A DNA stretch of 64,000 nucleotides from Lineus longissimus (Eukaryota; Nemertea; Pilidiophora; Heteronemertea; Lineidae): assembly GCF_910592395.1 (NCBI RefSeq), contig NC_088319.1:7070001-7134000 (forward strand), in the 5' to 3' direction. How positions within the stretch are numbered: the first letter of the stretch is position 1; each line of letters starts with the position of its first letter. Shown piece by piece: positions 24,201 through 38,100 of this stretch. The position numbers were made by a program, and so were the translations under genes. The notes beneath the pieces were generated by a model, which worked only from the letters and a program-made list of their open reading frames with translations, did not search any database and was not told the DNA's origin.

Positions 24201-26947
24201 GATGAAAGTCGGTCGGCGATGGCGCTCGTCACGTCCAATCACGCTCACATTGGTTATGCAGAGTCAAGATGACCTATGGTCAAACTGAGACTGCAATTTC
24301 GAGATTCTGCGATGATTAGTTGTCATTAAACTAGCGATATTACACTACTGGCGATAAAAGTCTATCGGCGATGGCGCTCGTCGCGACCGATCACACTCAC
24401 TTTGGTTATGCAGAGTCGAAATGGCCTATGGTCAAACTGAGACTGCAATTTTGAGATTCTGCGATGATTAGTTGTCATTAGACTAGCAATATTACACTAC
24501 TGGCGATGAAAGTCGGTCGGCGATGGCGCTCGTCGCGTCCAATCACGCTCACATTGGTTATGCAGAGTCGTGATGACCTATGATCAAACTGAGACCACAA
24601 TTTTGAGATTCTGCGATGATTACTTGTCATTAGACTAGCAATATTACACTACTGGCGATGAAAGTCGGTCGGCGATGGCGCTCGTCGTGTCCAATCACAC
24701 TCACATTGGTTATGCAGAGTCGAGATGACCTATGGTCAAACCGAGACTGCAATTTTGAGATTCTGCGATGATTACTTGTCATTAGACTAGCAATATTACA
24801 TACACTACTGGCGATGTAAGTCGGTTGGCGATGGCGCTCATCGAGTCCAATCACGCTCATTTTGGTTATACAGAGTCGAGATGACCTATGGTCAAACTGA
24901 GACCGCAATTTCGAGATTCTGCGATGATTACTTGTCATTAGACTAGCAATATTACACTACTGGCGACGAAAGTCGGTCGGCGATCGCGCTCGTCGCGTCC
25001 AATCACGCTCATTTTGGTTATACATAGTCGAGATGCTCGATTTGACAATCTGAGACCGCAATTTTGAGATTCTGCGATGATTAGTTGTCATTAGACTAGC
25101 AATATTACACTAGTGGCGACGAAAGTCGGTCGGCGATCGCGCTCGTTGCGTCCAATCACACTCATTTTGGTTATACAGAGTCGAGATGACCGATTTGACA
25201 AACTGAGACCGCAATTTCGAGATTCTGCGATGATTACTTGTCATTAGACTAGCAATATTACACTACAGGCGATGAAAGTCGGTCGGCGATCGCGCTCTTC
25301 GCGTCCAATCACGCTCATTTTGGTTATACAGAGTCGAGATGACCGATTTGACAATCTGAGACCGCAATTTCGAGATTCTGCGATGATTACTTGTCATTAG
25401 ACTAGCAATATTACACTACAGGCGATGAAAGTCGGTCGGCGATGGCGCTCATCGCGACCGATCATGCTCACTTTGGTTATGCAGAGTTGAAATGACCTAT
25501 GGTCAAACTGAGACCGCAATTTCGAGATTCTGCGATGATTAGTTGTCATTAGACTAGCGATATTACACTACTGGCGATAGAAGTCGGTCGGCGATGGCGC
25601 TCGTCGCGACCGATCACGCTCACTTTGGTTATGCAGAGTTGAAATGACCTATGGTCAAACTGAGACCGCAATTTTGAGATTCTGCGATGATTAGTTGTCA
25701 TTAGACTAGCAATATTACACTACTGGCAATGAAAGTCGGTCGGCGATGGCGCTCATCGCGTCCAATCACGCCCACATTGGTTATGCAGAGTCGAGATGAC
25801 CTATGGTCAAACTGAGACCGCAATTTTGAGATTCTGCGATGATTAGTTGTCATTAGAGTAGCAATATTACACTACTGGCGACGAAAGTTGGTCGGCGATC
25901 GCTCTCGTCGCGTCCAATCACGCTCATTTTGGTTATACAGAGTCGAGATGACCGATTTGACAATCTGAGACCGCAATTTCGAGATTCTGCGATGATTACT
26001 TGTCATTAGACTAGCAATATTACACTACAGGCGATGAAAGTCGGTCGGCGATGGCGCTCATCGCGACCGATCACGCTCACTTTGGTTATGCAGAGTTGAA
26101 ATGACCTATGGTCAAACTGAGACCGCAATTTCGAGATTCTGCGATGATTAGTTGTCATTAGACTAGCGATATTACACTACTGGCGATAGAAGTCGGTCGG
26201 CGATGGCGCTCGTCGCGACCGATCACGCTCACTTTGGTTATGCAGAGTTGAAATGACCTATGGTCAAACTGAGACCGCAATTTTGAGATTCTGCGATGAT
26301 TAGTTGTCATTAGACTAGCAATATTACACTACTGGCAATGAAAGTCGGTCGGCGATGGCGGTCGTCGCATCCAATCACGCTCACATTGGTTATGCAGAGT
26401 CATGATGACCTATGATCAAACTGAGACCACAATTTCGAGATTCTGCGATGATTACTTGTCATTAGACTAGCAATATTACACTACTGGCGATGAAAGTCAG
26501 TCGGCGATGGCGCTCGTCGCGTCCAATCACGCTTATTTTGGTTATACAGAGTCGAAATGACCGATTTGACAATCTGAGACCTCAATTTCGAGATTCTGCG
26601 ATGATTTCTTGTCATTCTACTAGCAATATTACACTACAGGCGATGAAAGTCGGTCGGCGATTGCGCTCATCGCGACTGATCACGCTCATTTTGGTTATAC
26701 AGAGTCGAGATGACCGATTTGACAAACTGAGACCGCAATTTTGAGATTCTGCGATGATTAGTTGTCATTAGACTAGCAATATTACACTAGTGGCGACGAA
26801 AGTCGGTCGGCGATCGCGCTCGTTGCGTCCAATCACACTCATTTTGGTTATACAGAGTCGAGATGACGGATTTGACAAACTGGGACCGCAATTTCGAGAT
26901 TCTGCGATGATTACTTGTCATTAGACTAGCAATATTACACTACTGGC
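24201..26947. repeat. Tandem block, copy 1 (2,747 bp, 18 monomers)
   Basis: First of three consecutive blocks that begin at GATGAAAG before GTCACGTCC and GAGTCAAGATG. Each runs from B-type (GATAAAAGTCTATCGG, T4) into C-type (two 609-bp modules, then CTTATTTTGG and CATTCTACTAG). This copy is one monomer longer than the next two because it retains a CACTAGTG monomer with GACGGATTTGAC at its end (about 26.77-26.92 kb). It also has a C-type monomer with GCGCTCTTCGCG where the others have GGGGCTTGTCGCG. Confidence 0.86.
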
Positions 26948-29541
26948 GATGAAAGTCGGTCGGCGATGGCGCTCGTCACGTCCAATCACGCTCACATTGG
27001 TTATGCAGAGTCAAGATGACCTATGGTCAAACTGAGACTGCAATTTCGAGATTCTGCGATGATTAGTTGTCATTAAACTAGCGATATTACACTACTGGCG
27101 ATAAAAGTCTATCGGCGATGGCGCTCGTCGCGACCGATCACACTCACTTTGGTTATGCAGGGTCGAAATGACCTATGGTCAAACTGAGACTGCAATTTTG
27201 AGATTCTGCGATGATTAGTTGTCATTAGACTAGCAATATTACACTACTGGCGATGAAAGTCGGTCGGCGATGGCGCTCGTCGCGTCCAATCACGCTCAGA
27301 TTGGTTATGCAGAGTCGTGATGACCTATGATCAAACTGAGACCACAATTTTGAGATTCTGCGATGATTACTTGTCATTAGACTAGCAATATTACACTACT
27401 GGCGATGAAAGTCGGTCGGCGATGGCGCTCGTCGTGTCCAATCACACTCACATTGGTTATGCAGAGTCGAGATGACCTATGGTCAAACTGAGACCACAAT
27501 TTTGAGATTCTGCGATGATTAGTTGTCATTAGACTAGCAATATTACATACACTACTGGCGATGTAAGTCGGTTGGCGATGGCGCTCATCGAGTCCAATCA
27601 CGCTCATTTTGGTTATACAGAGTCGAGATGACCTATGGTCAAACTGAGACCGCAATTTCGAGATTCTGCGATGATTACTTGTCATTAGAATAGCAATATT
27701 ACACTACTGGCGACGAAAGTCGGTCGGCGATCGCGCTCGTCGCGTCCAATCACGCTCATTTTGGTTATAGATAGTCGAGATGCTCGATTGGACAAACTGA
27801 GACCGCAATTTTGAGATTCTGCGATGATTAGTTGTCATTAGACTAGCAATATTACACTAGTGGCGACGAAAGTCGGTCGGCGATCGCGCTCGTTGCGTCC
27901 AATCACACTCATTTTGGTTATACAGAGTCGAGATGACCGATTTGACAAACTGTGACCGCAATTTCGAGATTCTGCGATGATTACTTGTCATTAGACTAGC
28001 AATATTACACTACAGGCGATGAAAGTCGGTCGGTGATGGGGCTTGTCGCGTCCAATCACGCTCATTTTGGTTATACAGAGTCGAGATGACCGATTTGACA
28101 ATCTGAGACCGCAATTTCGAGATTCTGCGATGATTACTTGTCATTAGACTAGCAATATTACACTACAGGCGATGAAAGTCGGTCGGCGATGGCGCTCATC
28201 GCGACCGATCACGCTCACTTTGGTTATGCAGAGATGAAATGACCTATGGTCAAACTGAGACCGCAATTTCGAGATTCTGCGATGATTAGTTGTCATTAGA
28301 CTAGCGATATTACACTACTGGCGATAGAAGTCGGTCGGCGATGGCGCTCGTCGCGACCGATCACGCTCACTTTGGTTATGCAGAGTTGAAATGACCTATG
28401 GTCAAACTGAGACCGCAATTTTGAGATTCTGCGATGATTAGTTGTCATTAGACTAGCAATATTACACTACTGGCAATGAAAGTCGGTCGGCGATGGCGCT
28501 CATCGCGTCCAATCACGCCCACATTGGTTATGCAGAGTCGAGATGACCTATGGTCAAACTGAGACCGCAATTTTGAGATTCTGCGAAGATTAGTTGTCAT
28601 TAGAGTAGCAATATTACACTACTGGCGACGAAAGTTGGTCGGCGATCGCTCTCGTCGCGTCCAATCACGCTCATTTTGGTTATACAGAGTCGAGATGACC
28701 GATTTGACAATCTGAGACCGCAATTTCGAGATTCTGCGATGATTACTTGTCATTAGACTAGCAATATTACACTACAGGCGATGAAAGTCGGTCGGCGATG
28801 GCGCTCATCGCGACCGATCATGCTCACTTTGGTTATGCAGAGTTGAAATGACCTATGGTCAAACTGAGACCGCAATTTCGAGATTCTGCGATGATTAGTT
28901 GTCATTAGACTAGCGATATTACACTACTGGCGATAGAAGTCGGTCGGCGATGGCGCTCGTCGCGACCGATCACGCTCACTTTGGTTATGCAGAGTTGAAA
29001 TGACCTATGGTCAAACTGAGACCGCAATTTTGAGATTCTGCGATGATTAGTTGTCATTAGACTAGCAATATTACACTACTGGCAATGAAAGTCGGTCGGC
29101 GATGGCGGTCGTCGCATCAAATCACGCTCACATTGGTTATGCAGAGTCATGATGACCTATGATCAAACTGAGACCACAATTTCGAGATTCTGCGATGATT
29201 ACTTGTCATTAGACTAGCAATATTACACTACTGGCGATGAAAGTCAGTCGGCGATGGCGCTCGTCGCGTCCAATCACGCTTATTTTGGTTATACAGAGTC
29301 GAAATGACCGATTTGACAATCTGAGACCTCAATTTCGAGATTCTGCGATGATTTCTTGTCATTCTACTAGCAATATTACACTACAGGCGATGAAAGTCGG
29401 TCGGCGATTGCGCTCATCGCGACTGATCACGCTCATTTTGGTTATACAGAGTCGAGATGACCGATTTGACAAATTGAGACCGCAATTTTGAGATTCTGCG
29501 ATGATTAGTTGTCATTAGACTAGCAATATTACACTACTGGC
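26948..29541. repeat. Tandem block, copy 2 (2,594 bp, 17 monomers)
   Basis: Near-identical to copy 3. Both carry the private string CGGTGATGGGGCTTG, at 28031 and 30625, exactly 2,594 bp apart and nowhere else. Only a handful of differences were noticed, for example GTCGCATCAAATC here against GTCGCATCCAATC, and CTGTGACCGC against CTGAGACAGC. The block contains T4 at 27546 and GATAGAAG at 28323 and 28932. Confidence 0.92.
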
Positions 29542-32135
29542 GATGAAAGTCGGTCGGCGATGGCGCTCGTCACGTCCAATCACGCTCACATTGGTTATGC
29601 AGAGTCAAGATGACCTATGGTCAAACTGAGACTGCAATTTCGAGATTCTGCGATGATTAGTTGTCATTAAACTAGCGATATTACACTACTGGCGATAAAA
29701 GTCTATCGGCGATGGCGCTCGTCGCGACCGATCACACTCACTTTGGTTATGCAGGGTCGAAATGACCTATGGTCAAACTGAGACTGCAATTTTGAGATTC
29801 TGCGATGATTAGTTGTCATTAGACTAGCAATATTACACTACTGGCGATGAAAGTCGGTCGGCGATGGCGCTCGTCGCGTCCAATCACGCTCAGATTGGTT
29901 ATGCAGAGTCGTGATGACCTATGATCAAACTGAGACCACAATTTTGAGATTCTGCGATGATTACTTGTCATTAGACTAGCAATATTACACTACTGGCGAT
30001 GAAAGTCGGTCGGCGATGGCGCTCGTCGTGTCCAATCACACTCACATTGGTTATGCAGAGTCGAGATGACCTATGGTCAAACTGAGACCACAATTTTGAG
30101 ATTCTGCGATGATTAGTTGTCATTAGACTAGCAATATTACATACACTACTGGCGATGTAAGTCGGTTGGCGATGGCGCTCATCGAGTCCAATCACGCTCA
30201 TTTTGGTTATACAGAGTCGAGATGACCTATGGTCAAACTGAGACCGCAATTTCGAGATTCTGCGATGATTACTTGTCATTAGAATAGCAATATTACACTA
30301 CTGGCGACGAAAGTCGGTCGGCGATCGCGCTCGTCGCGTCCAATCACGCTCATTTTGGTTATAGATAGTCGAGATGCTCGATTGGACAAACTGAGACCGC
30401 AATTTTGAGATTCTGCGATGATTAGTTGTCATTAGACTAGCAATATTACACTAGTGGCGACGAAAGTCGGTCGGCGATCGCGCTCGTTGCGTCCAATCAC
30501 ACTCATTTTGGTTATACAGAGTCGAGATGACCGATTTGACAAACTGAGACAGCAATTTCGAGATTCTGCGATGATTACTTGTCATTAGACTAGCAATATT
30601 ACACTACAGGCGATGAAAGTCGGTCGGTGATGGGGCTTGTCGCGTCCAATCACGCTCATTTTGGTTATACAGAGTCGAGATGACCGATTTGACAATCTGA
30701 GACCGCAATTTCGAGATTCTGCGATGATTACTTGTCATTAGACTAGCAATATTACACTACAGGCGATGAAAGTCGGTCGGCGATGGCGCTCATCGCGACC
30801 GATCACGCTCACTTTGGTTATGCAGAGATGAAATGACCTATGGTCAAACTGAGACCGCAATTTCGAGATTCTGCGATGATTAGTTGTCATTAGACTAGCG
30901 ATATTACACTACTGGCGATAGAAGTCGGTCGGCGATGGCGCTCGTCGCGACCGATCACGCTCACTTTGGTTATGCAGAGTTGAAATGACCTATGGTCAAA
31001 CTGAGACCGCAATTTTGAGATTCTGCGATGATTAGTTGTCATTAGACTAGCAATATTACACTACTGGCAATGAAAGTCGGTCGGCGATGGCGCTCATCGC
31101 GTCCAATCACGCCCACATTGGTTATGCAGAGTCGAGATGACCTATGGTCAAACTGAGACCGCAATTTTGAGATTCTGCGAAGATTAGTTGTCATTAGAGT
31201 AGCAATATTACACTACTGGCGACGAAAGTTGGTCGGCGATCGCTCTCGTCGTGTCCAATCACGCTCATTTTGGTTATACAGAGTCGAGATGACCGATTTG
31301 ACAATCTGAGACCGCAATTTCGAGATTCTGCGATGATTACTTGTCATTAGACTAGCAATATTACACTACAGGCGATGAAAGTCGGTCGGCGATGGCGCTC
31401 ATCGCGACCGATCATGCTCACTTTGGTTATGCAGAGTTGAAATGACCTATGGTCAAACTGAGACCGCAATTTCGAGATTCTGCGATGATTAGTTGTCATT
31501 AGACTAGCGATATTACACTACTGGCGATAGAAGTCGGTCGGCGATGGCGCTCGTCGCGACCGATCACGCTCACTTTGGTTATGCAGAGTTGAAATGACCT
31601 ATGGTCAAACTGAGACCGCAATTTTGAGATTCTGCGATGATTAGTTGTCATTAGACTAGCAATATTACACTACTGGCAATGAAAGTCGGTCGGCGATGGC
31701 GGTCGTCGCATCCAATCACGCTCACATTGGTTATGCAGAGTCATGATGACCTATGATCAAACTGAGACCACAATTTCGAGATTCTGCGATGATTACTTGT
31801 CATTAGACTAGCAATATTACACTACTGGCGATGAAAGTCAGTCGGCGATGGCGCTCGTCGCGTCCAATCACGCTTATTTTGGTTATACAGAGTCGAAATG
31901 ACCGATTTGACAATCTGAGACCTCAATTTCGAGATTCTGCGATGATTTCTTGTCATTCTACTAGCAATATTACACTACAGGCGATGAAAGTCGGTCGGCG
32001 ATTGCGCTCATCGCGACTGATCACGCTCATTTTGGTTATACAGAGTCGAGATGACCGATTTGACAAATTGAGACCGCAATTTTGAGATTCTGCGATGATT
32101 AGTTGTCATTAGACTAGCAATATTACACTACTGGC
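29542..32135. repeat. Tandem block, copy 3 (2,594 bp, 17 monomers)
   Basis: Third copy, with T4 at 30140 and GATAGAAG at 30917 and 31526. Its right two-thirds also lies in the 12,966-bp duplication, so it matches both copy 2 and 17.7-19.2 kb. After 32135 the sequence follows the 19.2 kb region instead of restarting the block. Confidence 0.9.
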
Positions 32136-35100
32136 GATGAAAGTCGGTCGGCGATGGCGCTCGTCGCGTCCAATCACGCTCACATTGGTTATGCAGAGTC
32201 GAGATGACCTATGGTCAAACTGAGACCGCAATTTCGAGATTCTGCGATGATTACTTGTCATTAGACTAGCAATATTACACTACAGGCGATGAAAGTCGGT
32301 CGGCGATGGCGCTCATCGCGACCGATCACGCTCACTTTGGTTATGCAGAGTTGAAATGACCTATGGTCAAACTGAGACCGCAATTTTGAGATTCTGCGAT
32401 GATTAGTTGTCATTAGACTAGCAATATTATACTACTGGCAATGAAAGTCGGTCGGCGATGGCGCTCGTCGCGTCCAATCACGCCCACATTGGTTATGCAG
32501 AGTCGAGATGACCTATGGTCAAACTGAGACCGCAATTTTGAGATTCTGCGATGATTAGTTGTCATTAGAGTAGCAATATTACACTACTGGCGACGAAAAT
32601 TGGTCGGCGATCGCGCTTGTCGCATCCAATCACGCTCATTTAGGTTATACAGAGTCGAGATGACCGATTTGACAATCTGAGACCGCAATTTCGAGATTCT
32701 GCGATGATTACTTGTCATTAGACTAGCAATATTACACTACAGGCGATGAAAGTCGGTCGGCGATGGCGCTCATCGCGACCGATCATGCTCACTTTGGTTA
32801 TGCAGAGTTGAAATGACCTATGGTCAAACTGAGACCGCAATTTTGAGATTCTGCGATGATTAGTTGTCATTAGACTAGCAATATTACACTACTGGCAATG
32901 AAAGTCGGTCGGCGATGGCGCTCGTCGCGTCCAATCACGCTCACATTGGTTATGCAGAGTCGAGATGACCTATGGTCAAACTGAGACCGCAATTTTGAGA
33001 TTCTGCGATGATTAGTTGTCATTAGAGTAGCAATATTACACTACTGGCGACGAAAGTTGGTCGGCGATCGCGCTCTTCGCGTCCAATCACGCTCATTTTG
33101 GTTATACAGAGTCGAGATGACCGATTTGACAATCTGAGACCGCAATTTCGAGATTCTGCGATGATTACTTGTCATTAGACTAGCAATATTACACTACAGG
33201 CGATGAAAGTCGGTCGGCGATGGCGCTCATCGCGACCGATCACGCTCACTTTGGTTATGCAGAGTTGAAATGACCTATGGTCAAACTGAGACCGCAATTT
33301 CGAGATTCTGCGATGATAAGTTGTCATTAGACTAGCGATATTACACTACTGGCGATAGAAGTCGGTCGGCGATGGCGCTCGTCGCGACCGATCACGCTCA
33401 CTTTGGTTATGCAGAGTTGAAATGACCTATGGTCAAACTGAGACCGCAATTTTGAGATTCTGCGATGATTAGTTGTCATTAGACTAGCAATATTACACTA
33501 CTGGCAATGAAAGTCGGTCGGCGATGGCGCTCGTCGCATCCAATCACGCTCACATTGGTTATGCAGAGTCGTGATGACCTATGATCAAACTGAGACCACA
33601 ATTTCGAGATTCTGCGATGATTACTTGTCATTAGACTAGCAATATTACACTACTGGCGATGAAAGTCAGTCGGCGATGGCGCTCGTCGCGTCCAATCACG
33701 CTTATTTTGGTTATACAGAGTCGAAATGACCGATTTGACAATCTGAGACCTCAATTTCGAGATTCTGCGATGATTTCTTGTCATTCTACTAGCAATATTA
33801 CACTACAGGCGATGAAAGTCGGTCGGCGATTGCGCTCATCGCGACTGATCACGCTCATTTTGGTTATACAGAGTCGAGATGACCGATTTGACAAATTGAG
33901 ACCGCAATTTTGAGATTCTGCGATGATTAGTTGTCATTAGACTAGCAATATTACACTACTGGCGATGAAAGTCGGTCGGCGATGGCGCTCGTCACGTCCA
34001 ATCACGCTCACATTGGTTATGCAGAGTCGAGATGACCTATGGTCAAACTGAGACCGCAATTTCGAGATTCTGCGATGATTAGTTGTCATTCGATAGCGAT
34101 ATTACACTACTGGCGATGAAAGTCAGTCAGCGATGGCGCTCGTCACGACTGATCACGCTCATTTTGGTTATACAGAGTCGAGATGACCGATTGGACAAAT
34201 TGAGACCACAATTTCGATACTCTGCGATGATAAGTTGTCATTCGATAGCAATATTACACTACTGGCGATGAAAGTCAGTCGGCGATGCCGCTCATCGCGA
34301 CCAATCACGCTCACTTTTATTATGCAGAGTCGAGATGACCTATGGTCAAACTGAGACCGCAATTTCAAGATTCTGCGATGATTACTTGTCATTAGACTAG
34401 CAATATTACACTACTGGCGACGAAAGTCAGTCGGCGATCGCACTCGTCGCGTCCAATCACGCTCATTTTGGTTATACAGTCGAGATGCGCGGTTTGACAA
34501 TCTGAGACCGCAATTTCGAGATTTTGCGATGATTACTTGTCATTAGACTAGCAATATTACACTACTGGCGACGAAAGTCGGTCGGCGATCGAGCTCATCG
34601 CGACCGATCACGCTCACTTTGGTTATGCAGAGTAGAAATGACCTATGGTCAAACTGAGACCGCAATTTTGAGATTCTGCGATGATTAGTTGTCATTAGAC
34701 TAGCAATATTACACTACTGGCGATGAAAGTCGATCGGCGATGGCACTCGTCGCGTCCAATCACGCTCACATTGGTTATGCAGAGTCGAGATGACCTATGG
34801 TCAAACTGAGACCGCAATTTCGAGATTCTGCGTTGATTAGTTGTCATTAGACTAGCAATATTACACTACTGGTTACGAAAGTCGGTCGGCGATCGCGCTC
34901 GTCGCGTCCAATCACGCTCATTTTGGTTATACAGAGTCGAGATGACCTATGGTCAAACTGAGACCGTAATTTCGAGATTCTGCGATGATTACTTGTCATT
35001 AAGACTAGCAATATTACACTACTGGCGACGAAAGTCGGTCGGCGATCGCGCTCGTCGCGTCCAATCACGCTCATTTTGGTTATAGATAGTCGAGATGCTC

Positions 35101-38100
35101 GATTGGACAAACTGAGACCGCAATTTTGAGATTCTGCGATGATTAGTTGTCATTAGACTAGCAATATTACACTAGTGGCGACGAAAGTCGGTCGGCGATC
35201 GCGCTCGTTGCGTCCAATCACACTCATTTTGGTTATACAGAGTCGAGATGACCGATTTGACAAACTGTGACCGCAATTTCGAGATTCTGCGATGATTACT
35301 TGTCATTAGACTAGCAATATTACACTACTGGCGATGAATATCGGTCGGCGATGGCGCTCGTCACGTCCAATCACACTCACATTGGTTATGCAGAGTCGAG
35401 ATGACCTATGGTCAAACCGAGACCACAATTTTGAGATTCTGCGATGATTAGTTGTCATTAGACTAGCAATATTACATACACTACTGGCGATGAAAGTCGG
35501 TCGGCGATGGCGCTCGTCGAGTCCAATCACGCTCATTTTGGTTATACAGAGTCGAGATGACCTATGGTCAAACTGAGACCGCAATTTCGAGATTCTGCGA
35601 TGATTACTTGTCATTAGACTAGCAATATTACACTACTGGCGATGAAAGTCGGTCGGCGATCGCGCTCGTTGCGTCCAATCACACTCATTTTGGTTATACA
35701 GAGTCGAGATGACCGATTTGACAAACTGAGACCGCAATTTCGAGATTCTGCGATGATTACTTGTCATTAGACTAGGAATATTACACTACTGGCGATGAAA
35801 GTCGGTCGGCGATGGCGCTCGTCACGTCCAATCACGCTCACATTGGTTATGCAGAGTCGAGATGACCTATGGTCAAACTGAGACCACAATTTCGAGATTC
35901 TGCGATGATTAGTTGTCATTAGACTAGCAATATTACACTTCTGGCGATGAAAGTCGGTCGGCGATGGTGCTCGTCGTGTCCAATCACACTCACATTGGTT
36001 ATGCACAGTCGAGATGACCTATGGTCAAACCGAGACCACAATTTTGAGATTCTGCGATGATTAATTGTCATTAGAATAGCAATATTACACTACTGGCGAT
36101 GAAAGTCGGTCGGCGATGGCGCTCGTCGCGTCCAATCACGCTCATTTTGGTTATACAGAGTCGAGATGACCTATGGTCAAACTGAGACCGCAATTTCGAG
36201 ATTCTGCGATGATTACTTGTCATTAAGACTAGCAATATTACACTACTGGCGACGAAAGTCGGTCGGCGATCGCGCTCGTTGCGTCCAATCACACTCATTT
36301 TGGTTATACAGAGTCGAGATGACCGATTTGACAAACTGAGACCGCAATTTCGAGATTCTGCGATGATTACTTGTCATTAGACTAGCAATATTACACTACT
36401 GGCGATGAAAGTCGGTCGGCGATGGCGCTCGTCACGTCCAATCACGCTCACATTGGTTATGCAGAGTCGAGATGACCTATGGTCAAACTGAGACCACAAT
36501 TTCGAGATTCTGCGATGATTAGTTGTCATTAGACTAGCAATATTACACTACTGGCGATGAAAGTCGGTCGGCGATGGCGCTCGTCGTGTCCAATCACACT
36601 CACATTGGTTATGCAGAGTCGAGATGACCTATGGTCAAACCGAGACCACAATTTTGAGATTCTGCGATGATTAGTTGTCATTAGACTAGCAATATTACAC
36701 TACTGGCGATGAAAGTCGGTCAGCGATGGCGCTCGTCGCGTCCAATCACGCTCATTTTGGTTATACAGAGTCGAGATGACCTATGGTCAAACTAAGACCG
36801 CAATTTCGAGATTCTGCGATGATTACTTGTCATTAAGACTAGCAATATTACACTACTGGCGACGAAAGTCGGTCGGCGATCGCGCTCGTCGCGTCCAATC
36901 ACGCTCATTTTGGTTATAGATAGTCGAGATGCTCGATTGGACAAACTGAGACCGCAATTTTGAGATTCTGCGATGATTAATTGTCATTAGACTAGCAATA
37001 TTACACTACTGGCGACGAAAGTCGGTCGGCGATCGCGCTCGTTGCGTCCAATCACACTCATTTTGGTTATACAGAGTCGAGATGACGGATTTGACAAACT
37101 GGGACCGCAATTTCGAGATTCTGCGATGATTACTTGTCATTAGACTAGCAATATTACACTACTGGCGATGAAAGTCGGTCGGCGATGGCGCTCGTCACGT
37201 CCAATCACGCTCACATTGGTTATGCAGAGTCAAGATGACCTATGGTCAAACTGAGACTGCAATTTCGAGATTCTGCGATGATTAGTTGTCATTAAACTAG
37301 CGATATTACACTACTGGCGATAAAAGTCTATCGGCGATGGCGCTCGTCGCGACCGATCACACTCACTTTGGTTATGCAGGGTCGAAATGACCTATGGTCA
37401 AACTGAGACTGCAATTTTGAGATTCTGCGATGATTAGTTGTCATTAGACTAGCAATATTACACTACTGGCGATGAAAGTCGGTCGGCGATGGCGCTCGTC
37501 GCGTCCAATCACGCTCAGATTGGTTATGCAGAGTCGTGATGACCTATGATCAAACTGAGACCACAATTTTGAGATTCTGCGATGATTAGTTGTCATTAGA
37601 CTAGCAATATTACACTACTGGCGATGAAAGTCGGTCGGCGATGGCGCTCGTCGTGTCCAATCACACTCACATTGGTTATGCAGAGTCGAGATGACCTATG
37701 GTCAAACCGAGACCACAATTTTGAGATTCTGCGATGATTAGTTGTCATTAGACTAGCAATATTACATACACTACTGGCGATGTAAGTCGGTTGGCGATGG
37801 CGCTCATCGAGTCCAATCACGCTCATTTTGGTTATACAGAGTCGAGATGACCTATGGTCAAACTGAGACCGCAATTTCGAGATTCTGCGATGATTACTTG
37901 TCATTAGACTAGCAATATTACACTACTGGCGACGAAAGTCGGTCGGCGATCGCGCTCGTCGCGTCCAATCACGCTCATTTTGGTTATACATAGTCGAGAT
38001 GCTCGATTGGACAAACTGAGACCGCAATTTTGAGATTCTGCGATGATTAGTTGTCATTAGACTAGCAATATTACACTAGTGGCGACGAAAGTCGGTCGGC

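Larger units (their letters stand above)
17690..25260. repeat. ~7.6 kb block duplicated at 30656-38226, left copy
   Basis: A constant offset of 12,966 bp (85 monomers) holds for every marker checked: GATAGAAG (17951/30917, 18560/31526, 20388/33354), T5 (21521/34487), T4 (22509/35475 and 24799/37765), and the CATTCTACTAG and CATTTAGGTTATAC monomers. The left limit is where GCGATCGCGCTCGTCGCATC here faces GTGATGGGGCTTGTCGCG there; the right limit is where ACTACAGGCG faces ACTACTGGCG. Only sparse base differences were noticed. The block spans a C-type to B-type border, so both families moved together. Confidence 0.9.
21881..25260. repeat. Second B-type domain
   Basis: The domain begins with ACTACTGGTGACGAAAG and the plus-A, T3, CACTAGTG-T2 module, and has T4 copies at 22509 and 24799 (2,290 bp). 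It matches the first B-type domain at 14,008 bp and the third at 12,966 bp. It ends where ACTACAGGCGATGAAAG and GCGATCGCGCTCTTCGCG restart C-type order. A monomer at 24191 reads ACTACGGGCG, a private change. Confidence 0.87.
25261..34846. repeat. Second C-type domain with two B-type patches
   Basis: C-type four-monomer modules resume (GATAGAAG at 25576, 26185, 28323, 28932, 30917, 31526, 33354). B-type stretches carrying T4 are inserted at about 26.77-27.99 kb and 29.54-30.60 kb. The patches hold GAGTCAAGATG, GATAAAAGTCTATCGG, GCAGGGTCGAAATG and GATGTAAGTCGGTTGG, as in the main B-type domains. The domain ends with the CATTCGATAGC dimer, T5 and the same run that closes the first C-type domain. 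Confidence 0.86.
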
